Positions 54,401 through 64,000 of a stretch of DNA of 64,000 nucleotides are shown in pieces; the first letter of the stretch is position 1; every line of letters begins with the position of its first letter. Below the pieces are notes generated by a model, which worked only from the letters and a program-made list of their open reading frames with translations, ran no database searches and was not told the DNA's origin. Origin of the DNA: Nothopassalora personata (Eukaryota; Ascomycota; Dothideomycetes; Mycosphaerellales; Mycosphaerellaceae); contig CM066292.1 of NCBI GenBank assembly GCA_033816765.1, positions 372,001 to 436,000 on the forward strand, written 5' to 3'. A program made the position numbers and the translations under genes.

Positions 54401-55540
54401 GAGTCGTCTTCCCTGGATTTAGCCGTGCGTTTAGCGGGTGTACAGTATGGGGACCGACACGGCTACGTAAGCTTCATTAGCGTCCGCGGGCCGACCATCA
54501 CTTCGTCATCGTTTCTACCATGCGGAAGCGACATAAAACAAACTGGACACTGTAAGGTGCTATGGCCATTCGGTGTAAGAACATTTCAACCCTCGATCGA
54601 GGCTTGCGATCTTACCTGACGACGGGCAACCCCTGCGAGGGCGATGCAGAGCTTAGGACAGCTACAATGATGACGGCAGCTAGCTGGACGGATCCAGATC
54701 TTGATAGAACCGTGCATCGCGTGGAGCCGCTACCCCGGACTTTTACCCCGGACTTCTACCCCAGACTCCAGTCTCGGCCCGACCCCGTCATGAGGCGCGG
54801 CGTCATTCATCTCGAGGGGCAATGGTTGGAGGATTTGAGGGCATGGCGATCGACGAGCGGCGACGCTTGATCGGGTGGTGATCGGTAGACGTGATGACCC
54901 AGCGCTTAGAGAGCGGTGGTGGTTAATCAGGTGGTTCTCTCAAAAGCCGTCGAGGGAAAGTAGCGGTTGGTGGAGGGAAAAGAATCGCGGGCTCCAAGGC
55001 CGGGCTTGCGAAGCCCTGAGCTTGATGCCCTCGACTATTCACATGCGTACCGAACGGCCCCAGCCCCAGGCAGCTCCATCATAGCGCCTCTGTGTATGTG
55101 AGACTCGGTGCTTTCTAGACAGGTCGGGTGCATGGTCGAGGGGCCAAACCATGGCGGGTGTTTAACGTCCTGTGACGGTGATTTAACGTCCCCGGGACGA
55201 GTTTAATGTCCATGGGACAGCGTCTTGCCTGACGAAGGGGTAGTCAACCGCGATGTCGTGACTCCAGCGACCCAAGTAAAGTGTTCAAATTGTTAACGTC
55301 GCTAAAGACGTGCTCGCCCTCTCTGAAATGATGGCTTTGCGCAAACTTGGCTACCCACCGGGCAGTTGCAGTCTGAAGACAGTCAGAACGGCAGTACGTG
55401 CAGCAAGCTGAACACGGATGTGTTGAACATGGGGAGAGAAAAGAAGAAGGGACGAACAATTGTGAAGCTTCTTAAGCTGCACAGTCGAGCACGGTTCGCA
55501 GCTTCGCCCCACTTCACCCCCACCTGCATCTGCACCGAGT
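54401..55540. other. Ordinary-composition DNA without a convincing gene
   Basis: CA/TG are normal here, so this is probably single-copy DNA. Frames of 60-100 codons exist on both strands (for example 54562-54870 plus), but none shows a domain, signal peptide or fungal intron pattern I can defend. Near 55158-55215 a motif of the type ttaacgtcc/ttaatgtcc recurs three times at roughly 20-bp intervals. Confidence 0.5.
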
Positions 55541-55543
55541 CGC

Positions 55544-55693
55544 ATGGTGCCTTCCTACATGTACTTGCATATGGCCGCCGATCTCGACCTCATCATTAGC
55601 ATCATCGCCCTCATCATCTTTACAGTCACGGTGCTTTGCTTGGTGACGATGCTGCCGGCAGCAGGAGCACCAGATCTGTCCCATTCGTGCTAG
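55544..55693 (+). CDS. Possible small membrane protein ORF, 49 codons
   Basis: From ATG at 55544 to TAG at 55691 a short frame contains a continuous hydrophobic stretch (LIISIIALIIFTVTVLCLVTML) of about 22 residues, long enough for one membrane span. It could be a chance ORF, a gene remnant or a first exon. There is no homology I recognise, and overlapping frames (minus 55514-56023) compete with it. Confidence 0.2.
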   Translation: MVPSYMYLHMAADLDLIISIIALIIFTVTVLCLVTMLPAAGAPDLSHSC

Positions 55694-55699
55694 TCGTCG

Positions 55700-56400
55700 T
55701 GGGAGTCGTGCTCTCAGTGGACTCGGCAGAGCTCTCCCATCACCACCATCTCTGGGATCGACGGCTGCAGCATGACCTAGCACATGACGCGACGACATGA
55801 CGGCACGGCGACACAACGACACGCCGACGACGACACGCCGACGACGACCAGAAGCGACGAGGTTGGACTCAGCGGAGAAGGCGAGAGAGGAACAGGAGCA
55901 TTGCATGGTCTGTGTGGATATGGCGATGCGCGGCCTGACAACATGTACGTAGCAACGATGAGGAAAGAGAAGATTCCGCAGCTGCGCTTGGAAACCTACC
56001 GTCCGCTGCCACACGTACATCACAGTCCAGGCCGCTGCGCCTTAAACATTTCTACGCCGCAGCCGGCTCCTGGGCGACCGCCATGCGCGCCCGCTGCCTC
56101 CAGAGCCTGTTCCCTCGCACCGCCGCCGTCATACGCGCCCCGGCACGCTCTTCGACCTATGTTACCTTGCTTTATATCCGTTTCCGCCGCTCGCTCGCTG
56201 CTAGAACTGCAAGCTGTTCGCCAAATTTCTTTCCAGCCGGCGTGACTTCGTCCATCCATAACTACTGTTGCTGCTGTTTGTCGCACACGCTGCCACATGG
56301 GGTGCAACGTTCCTTCGTACTTTATCGAGCGCTCGAACTTGTCCACAATGGGCCGTGGGACCTTATCCGCCTTGCCTTGCTGAATTAGCGACGTCGTTGC
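55700..56400. other. Ordinary-composition DNA, overlapping weak ORFs
   Basis: Overlapping frames of 100-170 codons on both strands (minus 55514-56023, plus 55784-56245, minus 56020-56418) are of low complexity (Arg/His/Pro/Ala-rich). They look like products of GC-rich sequence, not genes. A cgacgacgacacgccgacg-type repeat lies near 55810-55850. Confidence 0.45.
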
Positions 56401-56408
56401 AATCTGCG

Positions 56409-56531
56409 CACAATGCACTGGCTAAAACGAGAAAGAGGACGTTCAAAAGAGATGGGCTGTGACACAATGCGCTAGCTGAACCGACGAACAGAAGATTAAC
56501 AAGAGATGGGCTATAACACAATGCACTGGCT
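56409..56531. repeat. 54-bp tandem repeat, 2.3 copies
   Basis: cacaatgcactggct-like starts at 56409, 56463 and 56517, exactly 54 bp apart. Each unit also contains agagatgggct. The units have diverged by point changes and are not in a recognisable gene. Confidence 0.75.
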
Positions 56532-58500
56532 TTGAAGCTTTCGTCCGTCTGCTTGCGGAGCGGGCATCGAAGCTAAGCCATGCTCTCCGCGATCCCACCT
56601 TCAGCGCCTCGTTGCACGACACGGCCATTACGGGAAAGCTCCCTCAGACTCCAGTTACCGACCTTCTCCGCATTCCATCCGTCGATTGCCATTTGTTGAT
56701 GCTGTCTTGGTGCATACTTACTGTGGTCAAAAGGTGTAGGACAGCACTACGTGAGCAGACGTGTTAGAGATAACAATGGTGAGCCAAGCGGAGTTGGCCT
56801 AGTTTTCCGCAGAAGGTCGACGTTCGATGGACTGTCTGCTAAAGTGGTGGAAGTCTGCATGTCTGCCATAAACCCATAATGACGTTCGACCGATGCGTGA
56901 TGTAGACGGTTGCCGGGGGATAAACATCTCAGTAACAGCAGCGGTAGCAGCGGGACTGCCCGCTCGGGGTGGTGGAGTAACGAAAGGACTGCCTTAAGTA
57001 TAGATCTGAAAGCTGGCACTAGAGCTAGGTTCCGGCTTCGGTTGACGAGCATTGCCGTCAGTATCGGTACAATCAACGGTAATACCCAGCTTATGCACGG
57101 GCACGGAGCCATGACCTATTCACTTCAAGTCGATGGTCATGTCGTCGCTAACAGCGACGCGCATCTTCTTAAACCCCTCTTCTGGCTTCAGCTCTAGGAA
57201 TCAAAATAGATGTTATCGTATACCACATACATTGTAGACAGCGACACCTTATTGTAGCCAGACACCGGAAGAGAGTTGTGCTCCCTACGCTGCTCTTAAG
57301 CCACTTCTCGCGTAGCCACTTTAGCCGCACCTCGGCAGCTATCGAGTCTTCGAAGACGCTCTTGGTCTCAGCGCCGAAGATGTAATTAACGGCCTGTTCA
57401 ACGTACTATAAGTTGATCTCCTCTACGAGTCTGTTCCGGGAGATGTCCATGAAGATTCCTATCTTGCTGGCGGATTTCTAATCTCTCCTACTCTTGCCGC
57501 GACGGCGAGTCGTGTGTTTGCAAGGACATTGGGATGCAGGGATCAACACCAACCTGCTACCCCTAGAAGAAAGCTGGATTAGAGATGCGAGTAAGAGGCG
57601 AGAGTTTCGATCTTGGAGATCCTAACAGCTTAATAGGCACATAAAGTCGCAGAGTAAGACAGAAGAACGGATGTGGCAACTGCTGCATCTCCCCAATCTA
57701 ACTATACGTATATAGAGATGTGGAAATCTATAGAAGGAAGAGGATGGGTCTCGCGTCGCATTACGAGTACTGGTCGTAATGGACTACCTACCAGGCTCAA
57801 ATGGAAATGTTGGCCAACAATCGCCATGTGATGTTGGATTGCGCTACCAGTGACTTGACGTTGCCGGCAGGCTGGATCAACGCCTGTACAGCGCCGAGCA
57901 GGGATCTGTCAGCAGTGCAGTGGCGTCTTTAAGAAACGCAAGTGCAGATACTCCACTACTACCGTACTGCCACATCTTTCATACTCTCTTCCCTGTCACC
58001 ATCATCGCTAACGCATAGGTGCAAACAACAGCAGCCATCATCACCTCTACGCGCATGTATGGGCCATGACTTCACTGTCGCCACATTACGCTTATGTACG
58101 ACACGGCATGCACGAGCTCGTGTCTCAAAGCCTACACCTTTCAAGTCGCTGCTCGCGACGTTCTGCCTCCTAGGATAAGCTGCGGTAAGGAGCATAAAGA
58201 CGGCTCGCGACTCGCCACGTCGGTGTGGAGGGAAAGAAGATGACTACCCACCGGCAATTCCTTAATTAGAGAGCAGGGAGGCGACTCTCGACTCTCGTCT
58301 TACGGGGCAGAAGGCAACTTCCTCGCACCGGCCGTACACGCTCACATCGACAGATAGGTTCGAATCCATCGAAGTTAACCTATTAACCATCCTTACATCT
58401 CACTAGCAGCGTTGGTACGTTAGACAGTGACTCCTATCGAGGACACTTTTAAGGAGGATGGAAGCAGCGAGGCTACGACCGAGGTTATAACTAATGTTAT
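56532..58500. other. Ordinary-composition DNA without a convincing gene
   Basis: Several frames of 60-120 codons (minus 56747-57112, plus 56910-57197, both strands at 57950-58190) but no domain or intron structure I can support. The minus 56747-57112 frame has a hydrophobic N-terminus, which alone is not evidence. This may be decayed host DNA. Confidence 0.45.
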
Positions 58501-58535
58501 GAATGAATCTAAGGAGATCGAATATCGAGCTTAGT

Positions 58536-58572
58536 CTCAAGCTTCAAGCACAAGCTTAGGCTCAAGCTCAAC
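58536..58572. repeat. Short aagct(t/c)-type direct repeats
   Basis: Several imperfect repeats of a caagcttaggct-like unit, about 11-13 bp each. Minor feature. Confidence 0.5.
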
Positions 58573-58626
58573 TGCGGAAGCAGGGCGTCGGCTGGCTAAC
58601 GAGCGCCTTGAGCTCACCAGTCTTGG

Positions 58627-58830
58627 AATAAGCGTATAGAGCTTGTAAGCCTAAAGAAGGAGCGCTTCGGGTCGGCTCGCGTGGCGAACGAGCGCCTAAA
58701 GGTAGAGCATGTTGCCATGTGCCGCCTGTAGAACGAACGCCGCTTGGAGAAAGAGCGTCTCGAAGCACGCCGCGTCGCTAGGTCACAGCAGACCGTAGCT
58801 AAGCAAGCCAAGAGTCTAGTTACTACTTAA
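58627..58830 (+). pseudogene. Coiled-coil protein fragment with an internal stop
   Basis: A 68-codon frame reads NKRIELVSLKKERFGSARV, then ANERLKVEHVAMCRL, one TAG (a likely CAG to TAG change), then NERRLEKERLEARRVARSQ and ends at TAA. The repeated NERL/NERR with Glu/Arg/Lys bias suggests a helical or coiled-coil segment. It resembles the charged tails of the gypsy-A accessory ORFs in style only, and I cannot assign a family. Upstream sequence has more stops. Confidence 0.4.
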
Positions 58831-58947
58831 GAGGGCACTGAGGTCGAACGCTATGAAGTCACACCGACAGTTCTTGCGAGAGATCGAGGCTGCTAGAGGG
58901 CAGCAAGGGCTTATCGTGTTGTATAGAGGGTCGGTGAACAACTACAT

Positions 58948-59147
58948 TGTTGTTACTTGTTTCTTTTTAACTATCTACAAGTGAATAAGCATGCCCTTAT
59001 ATACCTCTCTGCGCTAAGATGTACGCGTAAGCATCGAATTACATGGAGTTTAAGTAAATGCTATAGAACTCACTAGTAAACCTTATTACGTAGAGCAATC
59101 CTATATACTACGCTACTGCCTTCGGTTAGCGACGGCAAAACTTAACA
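58948..59147 (-). mobile_element. Copia-family LTR, minus orientation
   Basis: On the minus strand TGTTAAGTTTTGCCGTCGC begins at 59147, and the family landmarks tctatagcatttactta and cttacgcgtac follow; it ends near 58948 (...GTAACAACA). About 200 bp and little RIPed. No gag or pol accompanies it on either side, so it may be a solo LTR. A clear 5-bp duplication is not visible unless the terminal bases are shared (acatt on both sides). Confidence 0.65.
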
Positions 59148-59149
59148 CA

Positions 59150-59980
59150 TTACCCTATAGGAGACCGCTACTTTCTAGTAGCCGTAAGTAGCGATAATTA
59201 TTCGATTAGGTAGTATATTAAGAAAGTTACTACTAGGAAGGACATAACCGTTACGTTAAGTAATATAGTACTTAACAACATTCTAGCGTATACCGAAGGT
59301 TTTACTTACTAAGCCTTTCTAGCCTATACCTTAAATAACCTAGCTACTCTATCGAAGGCTAAGAAGCTTATTAATACCCTAGGATTTACTACTCCTAGAG
59401 AAGGTTATATTACTTCTTCTATTTACAATTCTATTATAGATAACTATACTTTATATAATGCTATCGATAGTAGAGGTAAGAGGGCTCTAACTAATAGTAT
59501 AAAGCCTACCGTTAATATCCCTTTCTCTACTAGTAACGATTACTCCCCCTATAACTAACGAGTATATCGCTAGTATACCCCGCTCTATAGTAACTAATAG
59601 CACTACTTTTAGTAAGAGTACTATCTTAGACTAGAGCCTTAAGAAAGTAGCTACTAATAAGATTAATTTCGGTAGCGCCGCTACTCTATATCGCTATAAG
59701 CGTACTAAGTATATACTTAGACCCGGAGCCTAGTATCTCTCCTACCGCGAGGCTAAAAACGTATAAATATAGAGGTAGACCTACCGTTAAGCGCGCGTAA
59801 TTAAAAAGTACTTGCCGTCTTAAGGGAATTAGTAGCGAAGACTAATCGCGATTATAGGTCTACACCCTTTATAGTATTAACTGTACGAAGCTATGGTAGT
59901 ATCTTAGTTCCCCTATTTAGATAGCTCTTAATAGTTCTATATCTAAATAACGTTATATAAAATAATTGCTATATAGTATT
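59150..59980. other. RIP-degraded DNA, unassigned
   Basis: Strong RIP composition. Around 59590-59900 one plus frame has long stretches between TAG/TAA codons (for example ATNKINFGSAATLYRYKRTKY), so a degraded gene is likely. I do not recognise the protein. Confidence 0.4.
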
Positions 59981-59988
59981 CTACTATC

Positions 59989-60363
59989 TATTAGGTTTAG
60001 TATAATATAATAATATAATAAGTTAAGAAGATAAGCTTAATCGGGTTTATTCTCGGGCGAATAAGAAGTCGAGGGAGAGTAATAAAGTAGTAGTTATCTT
60101 AGTCTTATAAAGACTTAAGAAATAGTATAGTAGAGGTTAGGTCTCGGTATATTCTAAATAGTAATATTAAATAGTAAGTTAAATGTATCGAAACTATAAG
60201 GGTTCTTAGCGTTCCTAAATATAAAGGAGATCCTTATACTAGCTTATAGTATCTAACTAAACGTCCGTACGTCTAGTCGTCTAGTCGTGTAGTTATAGTT
60301 AACTATACGCTACTACTATAGTCGTCTACGACTATATACGATACCTATAGTCGTGCACGTAAC
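59989..60363 (-). mobile_element. Gypsy-A LTR, minus orientation (3' LTR of the 60-64 kb copy)
   Basis: The left end tattaggtttag at 59989 equals the 3' end of the minus-oriented LTR at 6011. The R-U5 part (ttaagaagataagcttaatcg..., aaatataaaggagat) is shared. The right (U3) part diverges and the boundary near 60363 is uncertain. Confidence 0.6.
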
Positions 60364-60514
60364 TAGGCCTATAGACCCTCTCTATGTTTTTAGTAATTAG
60401 TCCTTATCTTTTAGAGCCTCTTCTCTAGCCCTAGCCCGTATAGTCCTTTAAGTTAAACTATAATACTACCTCCTTTTCCTACTAAAACTCGTCCCGAGTT
60501 CTCTTAGTTCTTAT

Positions 60515-61129
60515 ATATTTCTTCCTCTTTATAACTATAAGCGGCAAATAGCTAACCCGTTAGGAGCGCTACGAGCGTTAGGCGCTAGGTATCGAGTCCG
60601 AAGGTTACGAAATGCCGTCCCTATACTCTAGTTATCGAAAGGCCCGTATATAAAGAAGAGTTTGCGTTATATAGTAGATATACGATTTAGGTGTTACTCC
60701 GAGTACGTCCGGAAAGGTATTAAGTATAATATAACTATTACTTAGACCGAGTAGGAGAGGCTCCGTAATTAACGTTAAAAACTAAAGTATAAGCTTAATG
60801 AAGCTAAAGAGAAGGTAACTAAGGTAATTTTAAAAGTATATTATCTTCGAAAATAACTCCGCGTTACTAAAGATCGGGAGGAAAAGGCAATAGCGAAGGA
60901 TTTTAAAGATCTTTAAAGTCTTCCTAAGGTAGGTATCGAGGCTTTATCCGCGCCTTCATCGTACCCTCTTATTCTAGAAGGGAGCTCTAAGAAATTAGCG
61001 AATGTCTTTTAGATATTAATTCCCTCGTAGGAAGAGCTTTCTCTAATTTGGGATAACGCTCTTTAGTTATACCTAACTTTAGAAGAGGCCGCGACGACTT
61101 CTTTAGATCCCGGTTCTTCTAACGAATAA
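60515..61129 (+). pseudogene. Antisense accessory ORF of gypsy-A, copy 3
   Basis: A 204-codon frame with RIP-type stops. The former start ATG is now probably ATA at 60515. It contains RFRCYSEYVRKGIKYNI (a Cys cluster partly changed to Tyr), the charged segment KLKYKLNEAKEKVTKV and KDREEKAIAKDF, and a C-terminus ending TSLDPGSSNE before TAA. It lies between the 3' LTR and the convergent pol end, as in the other two copies. Confidence 0.6.
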
Positions 61130-61149
61130 GTACGTTTATTTCTTATATT

Positions 61150-64000
61150 CCTAGATCTTTTATTAATAGTGCCGTAGGTTTCCTTCTAGTTCCTAGGTAT
61201 TCTCTAATTTGTCGTATTCTTTCTATCTAATAAGGTATTGCTAGCCTTTCTTATCTAGGATTTTTTTAAACTCGAATTTGTTTTCTAATTCCGGCTTAAA
61301 ATAGAAGCTCTCTTAGTAAGGTGTTTTAGCCTCTATAGGTTCTCACTTAGAGATATAGAAGACTAGGTAGATTTTTACGTTAGGTAGTAGTTATAGGCGG
61401 TAGTTAACTAGTCCTATAACTTTATTAATAAGAAATAGTCCGACCTTAACGTAATCTAGCTTCTTAGTCTTTCTCCTTATTTTAAAGTTTTTTATAAGGA
61501 GATAGACCTTATCCTCCTCCTCTAGTAGAGGTGCTATTTCTCTTATGTCTTACCGTTATTAAGATAGTTTTTATTATATATCTTCGATCACCTTACGTGT
61601 TTCTTTATATACTTCCTTAAGAGTATCTATCGTTACGACTACTCTTTCGGCCTATAGGTAGGATCTAGGAGTTCTAAATAGGTTAGGATCTTTACTAAAG
61701 TTAATATAAAATAGTATCGTTAAAGTTATCTCCGATTTAAAGTTATTTAGTGTAATCTACGCTATCGGTAGTAATAAAACCTAGTTATCTTACGTTTTTA
61801 TTATAATGTTATAGGTATTATTCTAGCGTCTAATTTATTTCCTTAGTTTATCCGTCTATCTCTAGATAGTATACTATTAATAGCTTATGTTTAATTTCGA
61901 TCGTCCCTATTCGTCTTCTCTAGTAATTTAATATAAATAGCCTATCTCTATCCGTTATAAACGCGTAAGGAAATCCGTAGTATTAGATTAGTCTATCTAG
62001 TACGAGGTATCTAAGCTACTCTATATTTTATATCTCTAATATAGGAATAAGGTATACGTATTTCGTAAGTCTATTAACTATAACTAATATTATATTGTAT
62101 AGTTGTTTCGTAACTTAATCGTCTAATAGTAGGAGTTTTGTAATATAGTCTATCATAACTTCGTCCTATAGTTTTATTAGTCGCGCCCTAAACTATAGGT
62201 AACTATGTTTTATATGTCTCGTAGCCTTATTTTATTAGTAGTGTACGTATCGCTTAATATAGTATAGTACCTTAAGCCTTATCTATAGGAATAAGAAGCT
62301 ACGTTATATTAGGTCTATTGTCTTTAGAGTCCTAGGGTATCTATATATTAGTTCGTCGTAGTATTATCGTATATACTCTTCTTCTTATTCCTTTAGTACT
62401 TAGTATTTTCCTTACGATAAAGGGAATTCTTCGTCCTTATCGCCTAACATCCGTACGATGTTGTTAAACTATCGTATGTTAGTACTAAGACTTTTGTTAG
62501 GGTTTGTCTTTACTATCTTATAGTAATACTAGTTCTTCTCCTTCTATATAGTTACTTCTTTAGCTTAGCGCGTCGGTACGGCTACTCTCTCTTCCCGGAG
62601 TATATTTAATCTCGACTTTATACTATCCTAGTAGCTTAGACTAGCGGGCTTACCTTCTAGTAAGTTCTTTTATCGTCGTAAAGTATATAAGATTCTTATA
62701 GTTAGAAGGAATCGTTAACTTTAGTAGACCCTCGATATATACTATCTAATATTATATAGCGATAATAATAGCTAGAAGCTCTTTGTTATAGATGTTGTAG
62801 TTCTATTCCGCTATAGTTATCTTCCGGGAGTAATAGGCTACCGGGGGTCTCTACTTATCGTATATTTATATTAAAACACGCGCCTATTACTATATTAGAC
62901 GTATCGGTCTCGATGTAGACTTCCTTACTACTATTTAAATAGTTAAAGCGTAGGGGCTAATATATATTATTCCTTAAGTTATTTAAACGTACCGATAATT
63001 CTGTTCCCTATTTCTAGTTAATGTCTTTTCTTATAAGTATCGTTATTAATACTACTATCTTTATATAGTCTTTAATAAATTTCTACTTATAGTTTACTAC
63101 TCTAAGGAATGATTATACCTCCTTAACTTATTTTAGTTCTAGCTATTCTCTAATAATTTGTATCTTTATAGGGTCAATTTTTATCCCTATTATACTAATA
63201 ACAAAGCCTAAGAATTTAACTTCTTTCTTATAGAATTTATATTTCTTGGGTACTATCCTAAATTCTAAACGCGTAGGCTGTTTAAATACGTCCTAGATCT
63301 ACTGTATATAATTCTAAAGGAATCCTTTCGTATAGACTAGTATATTGTCTATATAGGTAATAACGTATCTATTAAGTAGGTTCTAAAGTGTTTTATTAAT
63401 AAGGTCCTAGTAGGATACGGGTATATTAGTTAATCCTATTAGTATAACTAAGAATTTATAGAGTCCGTATCTTATCCTAAAAGCGGTTTTCTATTCTTCT
63501 CCATCTACTATTCGTATAGCGTAGAAGGTATCTTATAGGTTAATCTTTGTATACTAGTCCAATCCGGTTAATCTATCTTACGCTTCTTTAATATTAGGTA
63601 GCGGGTATTAGTTCTTAATCGTAATCTCTTTTAGCTTCCTATAGTCCTATACGAGTCGCAACTTCCCGTTTACTTTTAGAACAAACATATATAGAGTTCC
63701 TACACTTAAGGTAGATCTTCTTATCTATCCTTTAGCTAGCTTCTCCTTTAGCTATTCTCGTAGGGTCTATAGCTCTTTCTTAGATATTTAATATAGGGGT
63801 CTCTATAGAGGCTCTTTACCTAGCTTAATGTTAATCTAATAATCCTATAGGCGGTACTTATGAAGGGCGTCCTTATCTCTCTCCTCTTTAAAGAGTCGCG
63901 ACTACTTACGATACTCCTTAGGAATACTTAACTCTAAGATATTAGTATTCTTCGATAGTACGTTACTTCTATTACTACTAGTAACTTTATAACCCGGTAG
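61150..64000 (-). pseudogene. Gypsy-A pol, minus orientation, running off the window
   Basis: Read right to left: start of RT near 63950-63700; RT catalytic box YIDN at complement(63344-63355), i.e. YIDD with one Asp lost; then RNase H and integrase. The chromodomain lies near 61330-61180 (same sequence as in the 7.2 kb and 26.4 kb copies). It is heavily RIPed. The 5' half (gag, 5' LTR) lies beyond the window. Confidence 0.75.

Noticed and set aside
55514..56418. Genes of 132-169 codons on both strands
   Set aside because: Overlapping low-complexity frames with no domain, no intron signals and mutually exclusive reading.
1..64000. CRISPR arrays, rRNA genes, bacterial operons or a biosynthetic cluster
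   Set aside because: No spaced repeat array, rRNA motif, ribosome-binding-site pattern or large enzyme gene is present; the composition and elements are those of a fungal repeat block.

Overview
The window looks like a repeat-dominated, gene-poor block from a filamentous ascomycete (Pezizomycotina). Most of it carries the footprint of repeat-induced point mutation (RIP): CpA/TpG are almost absent, TpA is very frequent and CpG is kept. Old reading frames are recognisable only as proteins riddled with TAG/TAA at former Trp/Gln codons and with Asp-to-Asn changes. No confident host gene, rRNA, CRISPR array or biosynthetic cluster is visible.

Layout. 1-2.9 kb: RIP-degraded DNA with a 500-bp solo LTR (738-1237, TSD taggg). 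2.9-9.0 kb: a Ty1/copia 5' end interrupted by a Ty3/gypsy family called gypsy-A here, followed by an oppositely oriented gypsy-A copy. 10.4-15.1 kb: a minus-strand LINE (endonuclease plus RT). 15.1-27.5 kb: a gypsy-A copy split by a complete gypsy-B element (16781-23902, TSD ctaaa). 27.5-34 kb: minus-strand gypsy-C, split by a short retroelement. 34-40 kb: degraded DNA with a copia gag fragment and a second short retroelement. 40.07-47.85 kb: a copia LTR split by an intact, un-RIPed chromovirus (40293-47831, identical LTRs, TSD taagc). 48.28-53.18 kb: an internally deleted copia element holding the third short retroelement. 54.4-58.9 kb: ordinary-composition DNA with only weak ORFs. 58.9-64 kb: a copia LTR, unassigned DNA and another minus-strand gypsy-A copy running off the window.

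The most interesting item is the short retroelement (complement 31403-32172, 38631-39395, 49376-50142). All three copies start at the same base, end in a variable (ATCA)n tail and are flanked by different 10-14 bp target-site duplications. They are nearly identical, un-RIPed and non-coding. Their first ~78 nt fold as a hepatitis-delta-like nested double pseudoknot, implying a self-cleaving ribozyme that sets the 5' end of a LINE-mobilised non-autonomous element.

The intact chromovirus has a readable expression programme. A TATA-like box lies ~32 nt upstream of an inferred RNA start whose first 10 nt are complementary to the primer-binding site (Tf1/sushi-type self-priming). Gag and Pol are joined by a -1 frameshift site (GGGAAAC, 5-nt spacer, strong hairpin over the gag stop). 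Gypsy-B shows the same self-priming layout. Gypsy-A carries a RIP-degraded antisense accessory ORF between pol and the 3' LTR in three copies. Coordinates of RIPed pseudogenes are approximate; LTR, TSD and short-retroelement borders are read to the base.
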